Shown here piece after piece: positions 55,942 through 64,000 of a stretch of 64,000 nt of DNA; within the stretch, counting starts at the first letter, position 1; each line of letters starts with the position of its first letter. The notes under the pieces are model-generated. The model saw only the letters and a program-made list of their open reading frames with translations. It was not told where the DNA came from and did not search any database. Location of the stretch: positions 62,001-126,000 of the forward strand of contig CAVWSB010000003.1 in NCBI GenBank assembly GCA_963757565.1, given 5' to 3'. A program made the position numbers and the translations under genes. This DNA comes from PALSA-894 sp963757565. GTDB lineage: Bacteria; Pseudomonadota; Alphaproteobacteria; Rhizobiales; Xanthobacteraceae.

Positions 55942-58161
55942 ATGACTCAAATGACGGCGCAGTTTTCCTCAAGCCCGCAGGAAGCCCTGGCCGGCGTCGT
56001 CGAGCGCGTCACGTACCACAATCCCGACAACGGCTTTTGCGTACTGCGCGCCAAAGTTCGGGGACATCGGGAACTCGTCACTGTGGTTGGCCACGCCGCC
56101 GCCATCGCGGCAGGCGAGTGGATCACCGTCACTGGCGAATGGACGAATGACCGAAATCACGGTCAGCAGTTCAAGGCCCGGTTTCTCCGCACCTCGCCAC
56201 CGACTACCTCCGAAGGGATCGAGAAATATCTTTCTTCTGGCATGATCCGAGGCGTCGGCCCGGTGTACGCCAAGAAGCTTGTCGGCATTTTCGGTGAGCA
56301 GGTTTTTGACGTCATAGAAGCCAACCCCGAGCGACTGCGGGAGGTCGATGGCATCGGTCCAAAGCGCGCGGCCAGCATTCTTGCCGCATGGTCGGAGCAG
56401 AAGGCCGTGCGCGAGATCATGGTCTTTCTGCACGAGCACAGCGTCGGTACGGCGCGCGCGGTTCGGATCTTCAAGACGTATGGCAGCGATGCCATCCAGG
56501 TAATGTCTGAAAACCCTTACCGCTTGGCCCGCGACATTCGGGGCATCGGGTTCAAGACCGCCGACATGATCGCCATGAAGCTGGGCGTGGAGAAGACAGC
56601 CCCCATCCGTGTGCGAGCCGGCATTTCCTACGCATTGACCGAAGCTATGGATGAAGGTCACTGCGGCCTGCCGACAGCAGAGTTGATACCCCTTGCTGAA
56701 AAGCTTCTGGAGGTTCCTGCTGAATTGGTTCTATCGGCTTTGGACCTAGAACTGCGCGACGGCACGGTCATAGCTGACCGAGTCGGCGACACCGCCTGTG
56801 TGTTCCTGTCCGGACTTTATCGCGCGGAACGGGTCATCGCAGAGCGGTTGATGCAACTTTCCGGCGGAAAGCTTCCTTGGCCTTCAATCGATCCTGCCAA
56901 AGCAATCCCCTGGACCGAAGAACGCATGAGGCTTTCCCTCGCGCCCAGCCAGGTAGCCGCCATTACGGTGGCCCTGACGTCCAAAGCGTTGGTCATCACC
57001 GGCGGGCCCGGCGTTGGGAAGACGACGATCGTCAAAGGCATCCTTCGCATCCTTGCAGCAAAGGGGACGAAACTTCTTCTCTGCGCGCCGACGGGTCGCG
57101 CGGCCAAGCGCTTGGCCGAAACCACTGGTTTGGATGCCGTGACGATTCATCGTCTTCTGGAAACCGATCCAAAAAGGGGCGGGTTCAAGCGTGATGAGCT
57201 CAATCCGCTTGATTGCGACCTCCTGGTTGTTGACGAGTCGTCGATGATCGACGTGATGCTCATGCAAGCGCTGGTGAAAGCAATCCCGCACAGCGCAGCG
57301 TTGCTGATGGTCGGCGACATCGATCAGTTGCCTTCGGTAGGCCCAGGCCAAATCCTCGCCGACATAATCGCGTCAGGGGCTCTGCCGGTCGTTCGCCTGA
57401 CGGAGGTCTTCCGACAGGCTGCGCAGAGCCGCATCATCACGACGGCTCACCAGATCAATCAGGGCTTGATGCCGGTCCTTGCCCGTCCCGAGGCGGAAAG
57501 CGACTTCTATTTTGTCCAAGCGGAAACCTCAGAGGAGACCGCATCTCGCATCATCGAATTGGTGAAGACACGAATTCCGCAAAGGTTTGCCCTCGATCCG
57601 ATGCGCGACATCCAGGTGTTATGCCCCATGAATCGCGGTGGTGTCGGCGCCCGGTCGCTCAATATTGAATTGCAAGCGGCGCTCAATCCGGCGGGCGAGC
57701 GAAAGGTCGAGCGGTTCGGATGGACATTCGGACCGAACGATAAGGTGATGCAGATCGAAAATGACTACGACAAGGAAGTCTATAACGGCGACATCGGTTA
57801 CGTTCAGGACGTGGACTTAACAGTGGGAGAGCTGACGGCGACCTTTGACGGCCGCATCGTGATCTATTCATTCGGCGAGCTTGATAGCTTGGTGCCTGCC
57901 TACGCGGTAACAATTCACAAGAGCCAAGGTTCTGAATACGCCGCGGTAGTCATCCCTGTGACGACACAGCACTATCCGATGCTTCAAAGAAACCTGCTCT
58001 ACACGGGCGTGACAAGAGGAAAGAAACTCGTCGTCCTGGTGGGACAGAAGAAGGCTGTGGCGATGGCCGTCCGCAATGCCTCGGGGCGACGCAGGTGGTC
58101 CAAGCTCTGTGAATGGCTCCCTAGTCGTCCGTTTGGTACGAGCGCGATACAGTTCCAATAG
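55942..58161 (+). CDS. recD2: RecD2-type SF1B DNA helicase
   Basis: 739 aa, intact. N-terminal OB-like region (AGVVERVTYHNPDNGFCVLR), helix-hairpin-helix motifs (GMIRGVGPVYAKKLV, VDGIGPKRAASIL), then the helicase core: Walker A ITGGPGVGKTTIVKG near 353, Walker B LLVVDESSMIDVMLM, motif III MVGDIDQLPSVGPGQ and C-terminal AVTIHKSQGSEYAAVVI. This is the RecD2 layout (5'-3' helicase without RecBC). Host copies occur, but the position between phage-type replication operons and the repeat array suggests a role in the element. ATG 55942 with a second ATG 12 bp on. Confidence 0.93.
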   Translation: MTQMTAQFSSSPQEALAGVVERVTYHNPDNGFCVLRAKVRGHRELVTVVGHAAAIAAGEWITVTGEWTNDRNHGQQFKARFLRTSPPTTSEGIEKYLSSGMIRGVGPVYAKKLVGIFGEQVFDVIEANPERLREVDGIGPKRAASILAAWSEQKAVREIMVFLHEHSVGTARAVRIFKTYGSDAIQVMSENPYRLARDIRGIGFKTADMIAMKLGVEKTAPIRVRAGISYALTEAMDEGHCGLPTAELIPLAEKLLEVPAELVLSALDLELRDGTVIADRVGDTACVFLSGLYRAERVIAERLMQLSGGKLPWPSIDPAKAIPWTEERMRLSLAPSQVAAITVALTSKALVITGGPGVGKTTIVKGILRILAAKGTKLLLCAPTGRAAKRLAETTGLDAVTIHRLLETDPKRGGFKRDELNPLDCDLLVVDESSMIDVMLMQALVKAIPHSAALLMVGDIDQLPSVGPGQILADIIASGALPVVRLTEVFRQAAQSRIITTAHQINQGLMPVLARPEAESDFYFVQAETSEETASRIIELVKTRIPQRFALDPMRDIQVLCPMNRGGVGARSLNIELQAALNPAGERKVERFGWTFGPNDKVMQIENDYDKEVYNGDIGYVQDVDLTVGELTATFDGRIVIYSFGELDSLVPAYAVTIHKSQGSEYAAVVIPVTTQHYPMLQRNLLYTGVTRGKKLVVLVGQKKAVAMAVRNASGRRRWSKLCEWLPSRPFGTSAIQFQ

Positions 58162-58656
58162 GGTCGTTCCTCGGGGAGCCGCCTCGAAGGCGTCCCTGAC
58201 GAAGGGCAACTGGCGTTCAGAGCGGACTCGGCACTAAGATTTTCAAGCCTCCAGCCAACAGATGGTTGGGGCGGCACGCAGGAGCGCGCCTGCGCTCCAA
58301 TCACCGTACCAGCTCACAACTTCTAGGACGCGCCAACGGCCGCTCGTCGAGGACCACGAGTCATTTTACCGTGCACCGTTGGGCCTCAATCGCGTGCAAT
58401 GGTGCCGCCAACAGCGATCGCCGGCGCGCGCAGCGTTAACCCATGATAAGACGCCGAGGTCTCCTGCGACGTGTGGTTCGCCGCACTGGCGTAACGCGTT
58501 GGCGGTCCGTTCAGACTGCGAAGCTCTAAGCAGTATTGCGCGCTCTTCGGGCGCTTCGTTTTCAACGAGATCTCCCGATCACCCAAGAAGAACCTTTTTT
58601 GCGATCGCGCGTTCTTGGGCGGGGCCATGAGCGCTCCAAGTTGTTGGAGGTCGACC
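58162..58656. other. Intergenic stretch of about 500 bp
   Basis: No convincing gene on either strand. Open frames present are low in coding character. Probably carries the promoter for the membrane-protein/sorbosone-dehydrogenase pair. Confidence 0.4.
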
Positions 58657-59106
58657 ATGACCATCTCGGCGCAGACGGCGTCCAGGAGCGCCCGAGACGA
58701 ATTCTATCACCGATCAGCTCATCCGCTTCATCTATTCCTGCTCAGCGGAGCCGCGTGTCTTCTCCTGGGAGGGCTCCTGAGCGACTGGGCCTACTTCTCG
58801 AGTACCGAAATACAGTGGAAGAACTTCGCGGGCTGGCTCATTTTCGCTGGTCTGATTTTGGGCGCCTTTGCGCTGCTATGGGCTTTGTTTGACCTGAGCC
58901 GCGCTGGTTATGACCGGGGACGGCGGGGCATCTACTTCGTTCTGCTGCTCGCGGCTTGGATCCTTGGCATCATCAACGAGTTGATACACGCCAAAGACGC
59001 GTGGGCGAGCATGCCTGAGGCACTCATCTTGTCTGCTATCGCGGCTGCACTTGGGCTAGCGGCAACGGTCATCGGTTTCTCCGCGGGTACGAGCCACAGG
59101 GCATAG
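58657..59106 (+). CDS. DUF2231-like four-helix membrane protein
   Basis: 149 aa starting MTISAQTASRSARDEFYHRS. Four hydrophobic segments: LHLFLLSGAACLLLGGLL, WLIFAGLILGAFALLWALF, IYFVLLLAAWILGIIN and ALILSAIAAALGLAATVIG. The HP-x-H pattern at the first helix (HRSAHPLHLF) is typical of DUF2231. TTGGAGG just upstream marks ATG 58657. The next gene follows after 3 bp, a pairing common for DUF2231 and sorbosone-dehydrogenase-like proteins. Confidence 0.75.
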   Translation: MTISAQTASRSARDEFYHRSAHPLHLFLLSGAACLLLGGLLSDWAYFSSTEIQWKNFAGWLIFAGLILGAFALLWALFDLSRAGYDRGRRGIYFVLLLAAWILGIINELIHAKDAWASMPEALILSAIAAALGLAATVIGFSAGTSHRA

Positions 59107-59109
59107 AAG

Positions 59110-60402
59110 ATGAGAAGTGCAAGATTACTCGCCCTTGTTGCCCTCCTGGCCGCGTCAGCTTCGGACGCGCAAAACTCCGATATCGCGCAGTATGGACCTG
59201 ATCCCACGCTTCCGCAGCCCTCCCGCGGGCTGCTACCGACCATGAAAATTGCCGATCCGGCGCCATGGGCCGGTCACCAACCAAGAGCGCCGCAGGGATA
59301 CACCGTCACTGCAATTGCCACCGGCCTGAGAATTCCGCGTCAGACTCTGGTTCTTCCAAACGGGGATATTCTGGTTGCCGAAGGTAGAGGCGGCGCCGAT
59401 CCCACGCTGACGCCCAAAGATTTCATTGCCGGGATCATTAAAGCGCGAGGGGTAACCCACGTGGCCAGCGGCAACCGGCTGACCTTGTTGCGAGACAAGG
59501 ACGGAAATGGCGTCTACGAGCAGATCGTCTTTGCCGAAAACCTGAACGCGCCATACGGCATGGCGCTGATCGGGAACAAGCTTTACGTTGCGAACCAGGA
59601 TGCGCTCGTCCGTTTCGACTATGAGGTCGGACAAACCCGGGCAAGCGGACCGCCGGTCAAGATTACGGACCTGCCATCATATATGAATCATCATTGGACG
59701 AAGGCGTTGGCAGCCAGTGCCGACGGGCGTTTCCTGTACGTGGGTGTCGGCTCCAACAGCAACATCACGGAACGTGGCATGCTCGCCGAGGTCGACCGTG
59801 CGAGGATTTGGGAAGTCGATGCGGCAAGTGGCGCCCATCGGCCCTATGCGACAGGCGTGCGAAATCCGACGGCGCTGGCCATTCAGCCGGCGAGCGGACA
59901 GCTCTGGGCCGTCGCGAACGAACGCGATGAACTCGGCTCCGACCTCGTGCCAGACTACCTGACTGCCGTCAAAGACGGCGGATTCTATGGATGGCCGTAC
60001 AGCTATTGGGGGCAACACGTCGACACGCGAGTCCACCCGCAGGATCCGCAGCAGGTCGCAGCCGCGATCCGCCCCGATTACAGTTTGGGGTCGCACGTTG
60101 CGGCCCTTGGCCTCTCCTTCTCCGCGCCCAGCATGGGAGACAAATTCGCTGACGGCGTATTCGTCGGCGAGCACGGAAGTTGGAATCGGACGCCGCCCGC
60201 GGGCTACAAGGTTGTCTTTGTGCCATTCAGCAACGGCCGTCCTGCGGGTCCGCCGGTCGATTTCCTGGAAGGATTCATGGGCGAGGACGGCAAAACCTAC
60301 GGCCGTCCGGTCGGGGTCGAGGTCGACGGCAGCCGCGGCGCGCTGATCGTTGCCGACGACCTGTCCAACACGATATGGCGGGTGAGCCCTAAGCGTCAGT
60401 AG
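59110..60402 (+). CDS. Sorbosone-dehydrogenase-like PQQ-type sugar dehydrogenase, periplasmic
   Basis: 430 aa. A signal peptide (MRSARLLALVALLAASASDA) predicts export. The mature part is a six-bladed propeller: GYTVTAIATGLRIPRQTLVL, GNRLTLLRDKDGNGVYEQIV, NAPYGMALIGNKLYVANQDA, HHWTKALAASADGRFLYVGV, YATGVRNPTALAIQPASGQL, FYGWPYSYWG and VGEHGSWNRTPPAGYKVVFV are the family signatures of glucose/sorbosone dehydrogenases that use PQQ. Substrate unknown; no PQQ synthesis genes here. It lies inside the replication-type region, so it may be cargo. Confidence 0.88.
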   Translation: MRSARLLALVALLAASASDAQNSDIAQYGPDPTLPQPSRGLLPTMKIADPAPWAGHQPRAPQGYTVTAIATGLRIPRQTLVLPNGDILVAEGRGGADPTLTPKDFIAGIIKARGVTHVASGNRLTLLRDKDGNGVYEQIVFAENLNAPYGMALIGNKLYVANQDALVRFDYEVGQTRASGPPVKITDLPSYMNHHWTKALAASADGRFLYVGVGSNSNITERGMLAEVDRARIWEVDAASGAHRPYATGVRNPTALAIQPASGQLWAVANERDELGSDLVPDYLTAVKDGGFYGWPYSYWGQHVDTRVHPQDPQQVAAAIRPDYSLGSHVAALGLSFSAPSMGDKFADGVFVGEHGSWNRTPPAGYKVVFVPFSNGRPAGPPVDFLEGFMGEDGKTYGRPVGVEVDGSRGALIVADDLSNTIWRVSPKRQ

Positions 60403-60541
60403 CAACAGGTTTTTAAATTTGCATGCCATCACTGCCGAACTCATTTAACAGCCAACTATCTCGTCTTCATCAAGCCGGCATCTATCGCAGCACGCTTACG
60501 TATCTGCGCCCTAATAAATCGACCTAATGTACTGAAGACTA

Positions 60542-63084
60542 CTACCGCCGGTATCGCCATTCTCGGGCAAACTCGCGCCCCGATCCGATTCTCGCCTGAT
60601 ACCTTTGCCAATCATGCGCTTTTAGGTAAGCGGTGACTCGCAACTGATCCGCACGCGTCCATCTCGCCGCCTCGATTCCCAATGCGCTCTCGAGGATCTC
60701 GCCGACAGATGTGTCGGCTAACGCACTGGCTCGCTCCGTTTCTTCGTCATGCCAATCGTCGTAGTTTCCGTAACCTCGATTGACCCGCTTGCGATCAAAA
60801 GCCAGCCAGCGATCGATGCGAGTGTCCCAGGCATCTCCTTGGTAGCGTTGTTCTTGCTCCCCCTTGGCCAATGCGATCAACTCAGGCTCGTTCAGCCACC
60901 ACACCGCCCCCTCTCGATAACGCGCGACCGCTTCCGCCCAAAGCTGATCCCGTTGCGACTGCAGCGCATCCAAGTCGATCACGCCGCAGCGGATTGGCCA
61001 AAAGCGGCGATTGCCGGTTTCATCGCGTAGATAGGTATCTGGATTGACGCTGCCGGCGAACACGCACTGGCGGGGCACTGCGATCACGTAACGTTCGTAA
61101 GGCGGCCGGTAACGATCGATCGTGCGGGTCAAAAACGCCTTAATTCGCGACACCTCTGCGCGGCTGATGGCGTCAAGCTCCGCGATCTCGATGATCCACG
61201 TGCCACGCATCTGCTGGGCGGCATCCTTTGAGCCAATCTCTGCCAATTCGTCGGTGAACCACTCTTCGCCGGCCAAAGCTTTCAGAGCGCTCGATTTCTT
61301 GGCGCCTTGCGGGCCCTCGAGGATGAGCATGTGGTCCGCTTTGATGCCAGGCCGCATGATGCGTGCCACCGCTGAGATCATCCACCGCGATCCGAACGCG
61401 CGATTGAGCGGTGTGTCCGCGGCCCCAAGGTAGGTGGTTGTCCAGGTCTCAAGTCGAGGCTGTGCCGTCCCAACGCAACGAGTTGAGATAGTTGCGGACT
61501 GGATGGACACGAATGTCACGAGCGACCACGCCCACACTGCGGCTGACGATGACAGGCGCGACGTTGATTTCTCGACGCTGCAGCCACTCTGCACATCTCA
61601 CGTCATCCGCATCGCTCCAGACACGGTACACGCTGGCCGTTTGCGCCTCCCAAGGCAGAGAGCGCATCACAAGGATCTCCTGCCGGAATTCGTCGAACAC
61701 GAGGGCACCAGCGAAAGCCTCATCATTCGAGAGCGCGGTGATCACGTTGGCTTCGTTGCGCTCGGGCGTGCCAGCGAGATCGAGCCGCAACTGGGCAGAC
61801 CAGCGCGGACGACTGGGACGCTCGTGAATGTTTCCGGTCGCGCTGAGCCGACGCCGTAGCTCGCCGATCTGCTTGTCCAGGATGGCGACCGGGATGCCGG
61901 TGGCCACCTTGATAGCCGCAAGGACCTGCCGTTCGGGCAACGGCTCCAATCGCGCCTGAACGAGCTGGCCGAGGATCGTGCCGAGTGCCTGCAGGTCAGG
62001 AGGTCTGCTCAGTCTTGCGGCGGCGGCTTCAAAATCGGCACCGCTCGTCAGCGTGACGGCTGCCTGGCTGGGGCGCGCGCCCACGTAGTCCTTCTCGGAC
62101 ACGCCATGCCGAAGGTCATCGTTGAAATCGTCGCCGTGCAGCGGCGACACGATCGCAGTTTCGATCCCGCACTCCTTGAGACGCTCCGCAAGGTCCGCCG
62201 CGGCCTGCTGGCCCGCGGTACCCGCGTCTGCAAAAATCGTGATGCGTTTCACGGGTTGAGGCCACTCCCAGCGACGCAGTCCGTCGGCCGAGAGCGCGGC
62301 CCACGTCGGAACATTGAAGATTGCCTGGGCGGAGAGTGCCGTCTCGATCCCCTCGGCAATTCCAAGGTGCCCGTCGTCACCAATCGGCGAGAGCCGTACC
62401 GAGCCGCCGGCGATTTGGCCCAGCATCTTTTTGCCGGGCGGGGCCTTGGCCGAGCCATCGTCCAGCAGGTACGTGCGATGAATTCCGCCAGTCGGCTCCC
62501 CGGCGCCATTGCGGACGATCGCGACAATTCCACACCACCCGCGCTTGGTGTCGAAATCACTGAGGTCGTCGTTGAACAGCAGATCCGCGCTTCCTGGAAT
62601 CCTCCAATCCCCGTTCATCGAGATAACGTTGAGCTACGGTCCCGACGATCGGTACGCAGCCGGCGATGATGCGCGCGATCTCGTGACTGTGGTCAACGCG
62701 GGGGATGCCGGATGGCGCTGCGGGGGCTGGACGATCAAGCCGGGCCTGCTTTGCGGCCTCTTCGAACATTGCGACGCCCGACACCCCGGTGGAGTGATGG
62801 ATCAGATCGATGGGACCCGCCGACTCGCCGGTGGCGTGATCAAAGCCCCAACCGGCGCGCGGACCACGCAGGTGAATGACGCAAGAGCCTTCGCCACGAG
62901 GCGCACGTCCGGAGAGGTCGGCGCAGCGCAGCGTCTTTCGGTCCGCCGACATGCGGGCATGCGGAAAGAACGGCGGCAGCCAATCGGCTGCCGTCGTGCA
63001 AAGACGTTCACGGATCGCATGGAGATCGTAGCGTGGAGGTGGTTGCCAGACCTCGTTGAGGTCGATGTAGGGGAGCAAGTCCAT
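60542..63084 (-). CDS. Toprim primase fused to VirE/D5-type helicase domain, two frameshifts
   Basis: About 846 aa after repair. N-terminal zinc-less primase region (MDLLPYIDLNEVWQPPPRYD), DUF7146-like part (AQRYLDERGLEDSR), then Toprim: LGIAEGIETALSAQ and ITIFADAGTAGQQAAADLAE. The C-terminal VirE domain has LILEGPQGAKKSSALKALAG (Walker A), ELAEIGSKDAAQQMRGTWII, VFAGSVNPDTYLRDETGNRR and FWPIRCGVIDLDAL. Two single-base insertions separate the pieces, near 62590 (gives EDSRSADLLFNDDLSDF) and near 61462 (gives RWDG(T)PRLETWTTTYLG). It would start phage DNA replication. Confidence 0.88.
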
Positions 63085-63093
63085 TGGTCCGGG

Positions 63094-63816
63094 CTAGCTA
63101 TCTGCCGAGCCTAAGGAACGCGGTTCACCTGATGGCACTAAATTGAGATCCAGTACGAGGGGTTTGACATGGTCCGGGACGCGAGGAGGGTGCTGCAGTC
63201 GCCGAAGCAGACCTGACCGGGCAAGCGCTTTCGCCGCGTCTCTCGTTATTCCGAAAAAGGCTGCAATGTCGGAGAGTAGGGCGGGCTGGCCCTCGAATTC
63301 ATACCAGCATATGCCGCTGCGGTTCCGGCTTTGCACATCGGACGGTGCCCAGCGGCAGTTTCCGGGTTCGTAGTGACCATCTGGATCTATGCGATCGAGG
63401 CTGTAATTGGGATCGGGTTTTGATCCCATATCCCGCAAGAACGTTTCGAAGCTGTCGTGCCACTCGGCACAGATATTGATGCCTCGCCCGCCATAGCGGT
63501 AGAAAGAGTCGCTCTTTGGATCTTCGCATCTCTTTTTCGCGCCGAGCCACGACATGTATTCGGGGGTCGGCCGTTGTCCACGATTATGCCCGTGTCGAAG
63601 TTTGAGTTCGAGCGCAAGGCAGCCGCAACTTCGACTTCCCCCGGCGTCGGACCGTAGTGCAAGCCGCAGGCTCTGATCCAAGACCAGCTTTTCGGTCCCG
63701 CACTCGCAACAGCAATTCCAACGAGCGCGCGCTCGACCAGATGGTGAGATCGCGGATGGTCCGACACTGAGAATCCGCCAGCGGTGGACCCGATCACCTC
63801 TGCTAAGTTCTGTCAT
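63094..63816 (-). CDS. HNH-type/homing-endonuclease-like phage protein
   Basis: 240 aa. A zinc-like region with Cys pairs (CCCECG, CGCLAL) is followed by RYGGRGINICAEWHDSFETF and YSLDRIDPDGHYEPGNCRWA, the recurring HNH-like motif of phage and plasmid proteins. A C-terminal HTH (LLSDIAAFFGITRDAAKALA) could read DNA. It lies between the RecD-like helicase and the primase with 9-10 bp gaps, so it belongs to the same operon. Nuclease activity is inferred from the motif. Confidence 0.75.
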   Translation of the reverse strand: MTELSRGDRVHRWRILSVGPSAISPSGRARARWNCCCECGTEKLVLDQSLRLALRSDAGGSRSCGCLALELKLRHGHNRGQRPTPEYMSWLGAKKRCEDPKSDSFYRYGGRGINICAEWHDSFETFLRDMGSKPDPNYSLDRIDPDGHYEPGNCRWAPSDVQSRNRSGICWYEFEGQPALLSDIAAFFGITRDAAKALARSGLLRRLQHPPRVPDHVKPLVLDLNLVPSGEPRSLGSADS

Positions 63817-63826
63817 GCTGGTGAGC

Positions 63827-64000
63827 TCAGCTGAGTATCACTAGGCCTTGCTCGGCCCGAGTTATAGCGGTGTAAAGCCAACGCGCGCGATCCAGGGACG
63901 TTCTCCCGAGCCCATCATCCCAGACGAGGACGTTCTCCCATTGCGACCCCTGCGCTCTTATGGCCCGTGATTGCCCAGCCGAACGTCGCTTCGGTCAGCA
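63827..64000 (-). CDS. C-terminus of a RecD-like helicase, partial, one frameshift
   Basis: Only the last 57 codons are in the window. Reading leftward from base 64000: LTEATFGWAITGHKS, then, after dropping one base near 63953, QGSQWENVLVWDDG and DRARWLYTAITRAEQGLVIL. HKSQGSQW is the last helicase motif of the RecD/UvrD_C_2 group. It is only moderately like RecD2 at 55942, so the element carries two such helicases. First visible gene of the HNH-primase operon. Confidence 0.8.

Larger units (their letters stand above)
24063..64000. mobile_element. Prophage or phage-derived element, left end in window, right end outside
   Basis: From 24063 to 47476 there is an ordered phage morphogenesis block (head, tail, lysis, fibres) on the minus strand. 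From 53.5 kb onward there are genes usual in phage early regions: RuvC-like nuclease, TSCPD, DUF6362, Toprim/VirE primase-helicase, HNH-type protein and RecD-like helicase. Between them lie regulators and host-type genes that may be cargo. No integrase, excisionase or att pair is visible, so the extent to the right, and whether 47.6-53.2 kb belongs to the element, are inferences. Confidence 0.75.

Noticed and set aside
1..64000. tRNA, rRNA or CRISPR array
   Set aside because: No tRNA-like arms with a T-loop, no rRNA segment and no regularly spaced repeats of CRISPR length were seen; GTTCGAA-like matches in fibre genes are coding.

Overview
The window looks like an alphaproteobacterial chromosome of the Bradyrhizobium / Rhodopseudomonas type (Nitrobacteraceae). 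It is GC-rich, carries small stress-type families typical of that group (DUF2934, DUF6894, a DUF892 ferritin-like protein), Crp/Fnr regulators, an HWE-type histidine kinase and an H-NS-like protein. The assignment is inference from gene content; no rRNA or tRNA gene was seen.

Layout. (1) 1-6.3 kb, energy metabolism: a caa3-type cytochrome c oxidase operon on the minus strand (c-type cytochrome, ctaC with a fused haem domain, ctaD running off the left edge), divergent from fdhD and a formate-dehydrogenase-like molybdopterin oxidoreductase. (2) 6.3-9.8 kb: a Crp/Fnr regulator and small stress-type proteins. (3) 9.8-23.8 kb, storage glucan and trehalose: glgX (minus), a zinc alcohol dehydrogenase (minus), then a compact plus-strand run glgA - maltokinase - treZ - malQ - treY. 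TreY and TreZ turn glucan ends into trehalose, GlgX and MalQ trim and reshuffle the glucan, GlgA extends it, and maltokinase makes maltose-1-phosphate.

(4) 24.1-47.5 kb, a nearly complete prophage morphogenesis block on the minus strand. Read from right to left it has a lambda-like head module (small and large terminase, gpW, portal, S49 protease/scaffold, gpD, gpE capsid, gpFII), a tail module (completion protein, tube, assembly protein, tape measure), a lysis module (GH108 endolysin, membrane protein, GTA-type 3TM holin), then baseplate and fibre-like genes. Two plus-strand genes interrupt it: a receiver-only response regulator and an AT-hook/H-NS-like protein. (5) 47.6-53.2 kb: response regulator, HWE kinase, DUF3489, Crp/Fnr regulator, small host-type proteins, a ParB-domain DNA methyltransferase and a nucleoside-phosphorylase-like gene. 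(6) 53.2-64 kb, replication-type genes: a minus-strand operon with RuvC-like nuclease, TSCPD protein and DUF6362; RecD2 helicase; a cargo pair (membrane protein + sorbosone-dehydrogenase-like); Toprim/VirE primase-helicase; HNH-type protein; and the C-terminus of a second RecD-like helicase. No integrase or att site is visible, so the right end of the element lies outside the window.

Two observations cut across regions. First, about twenty genes are broken by single-base shifts; every break I could resolve is repaired by removing one base, usually from a short homopolymer, which points to sequencing insertions more than to gene decay. CDS spans below are given for the repaired gene. Second, the divergent gap between the RuvC-like gene and RecD2 holds eight close copies of a 12-bp motif (GGTTGGTGACAC, both orientations) plus one partial copy. 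This looks like an iteron or operator array and is the strongest candidate here for undescribed regulation or replication control.
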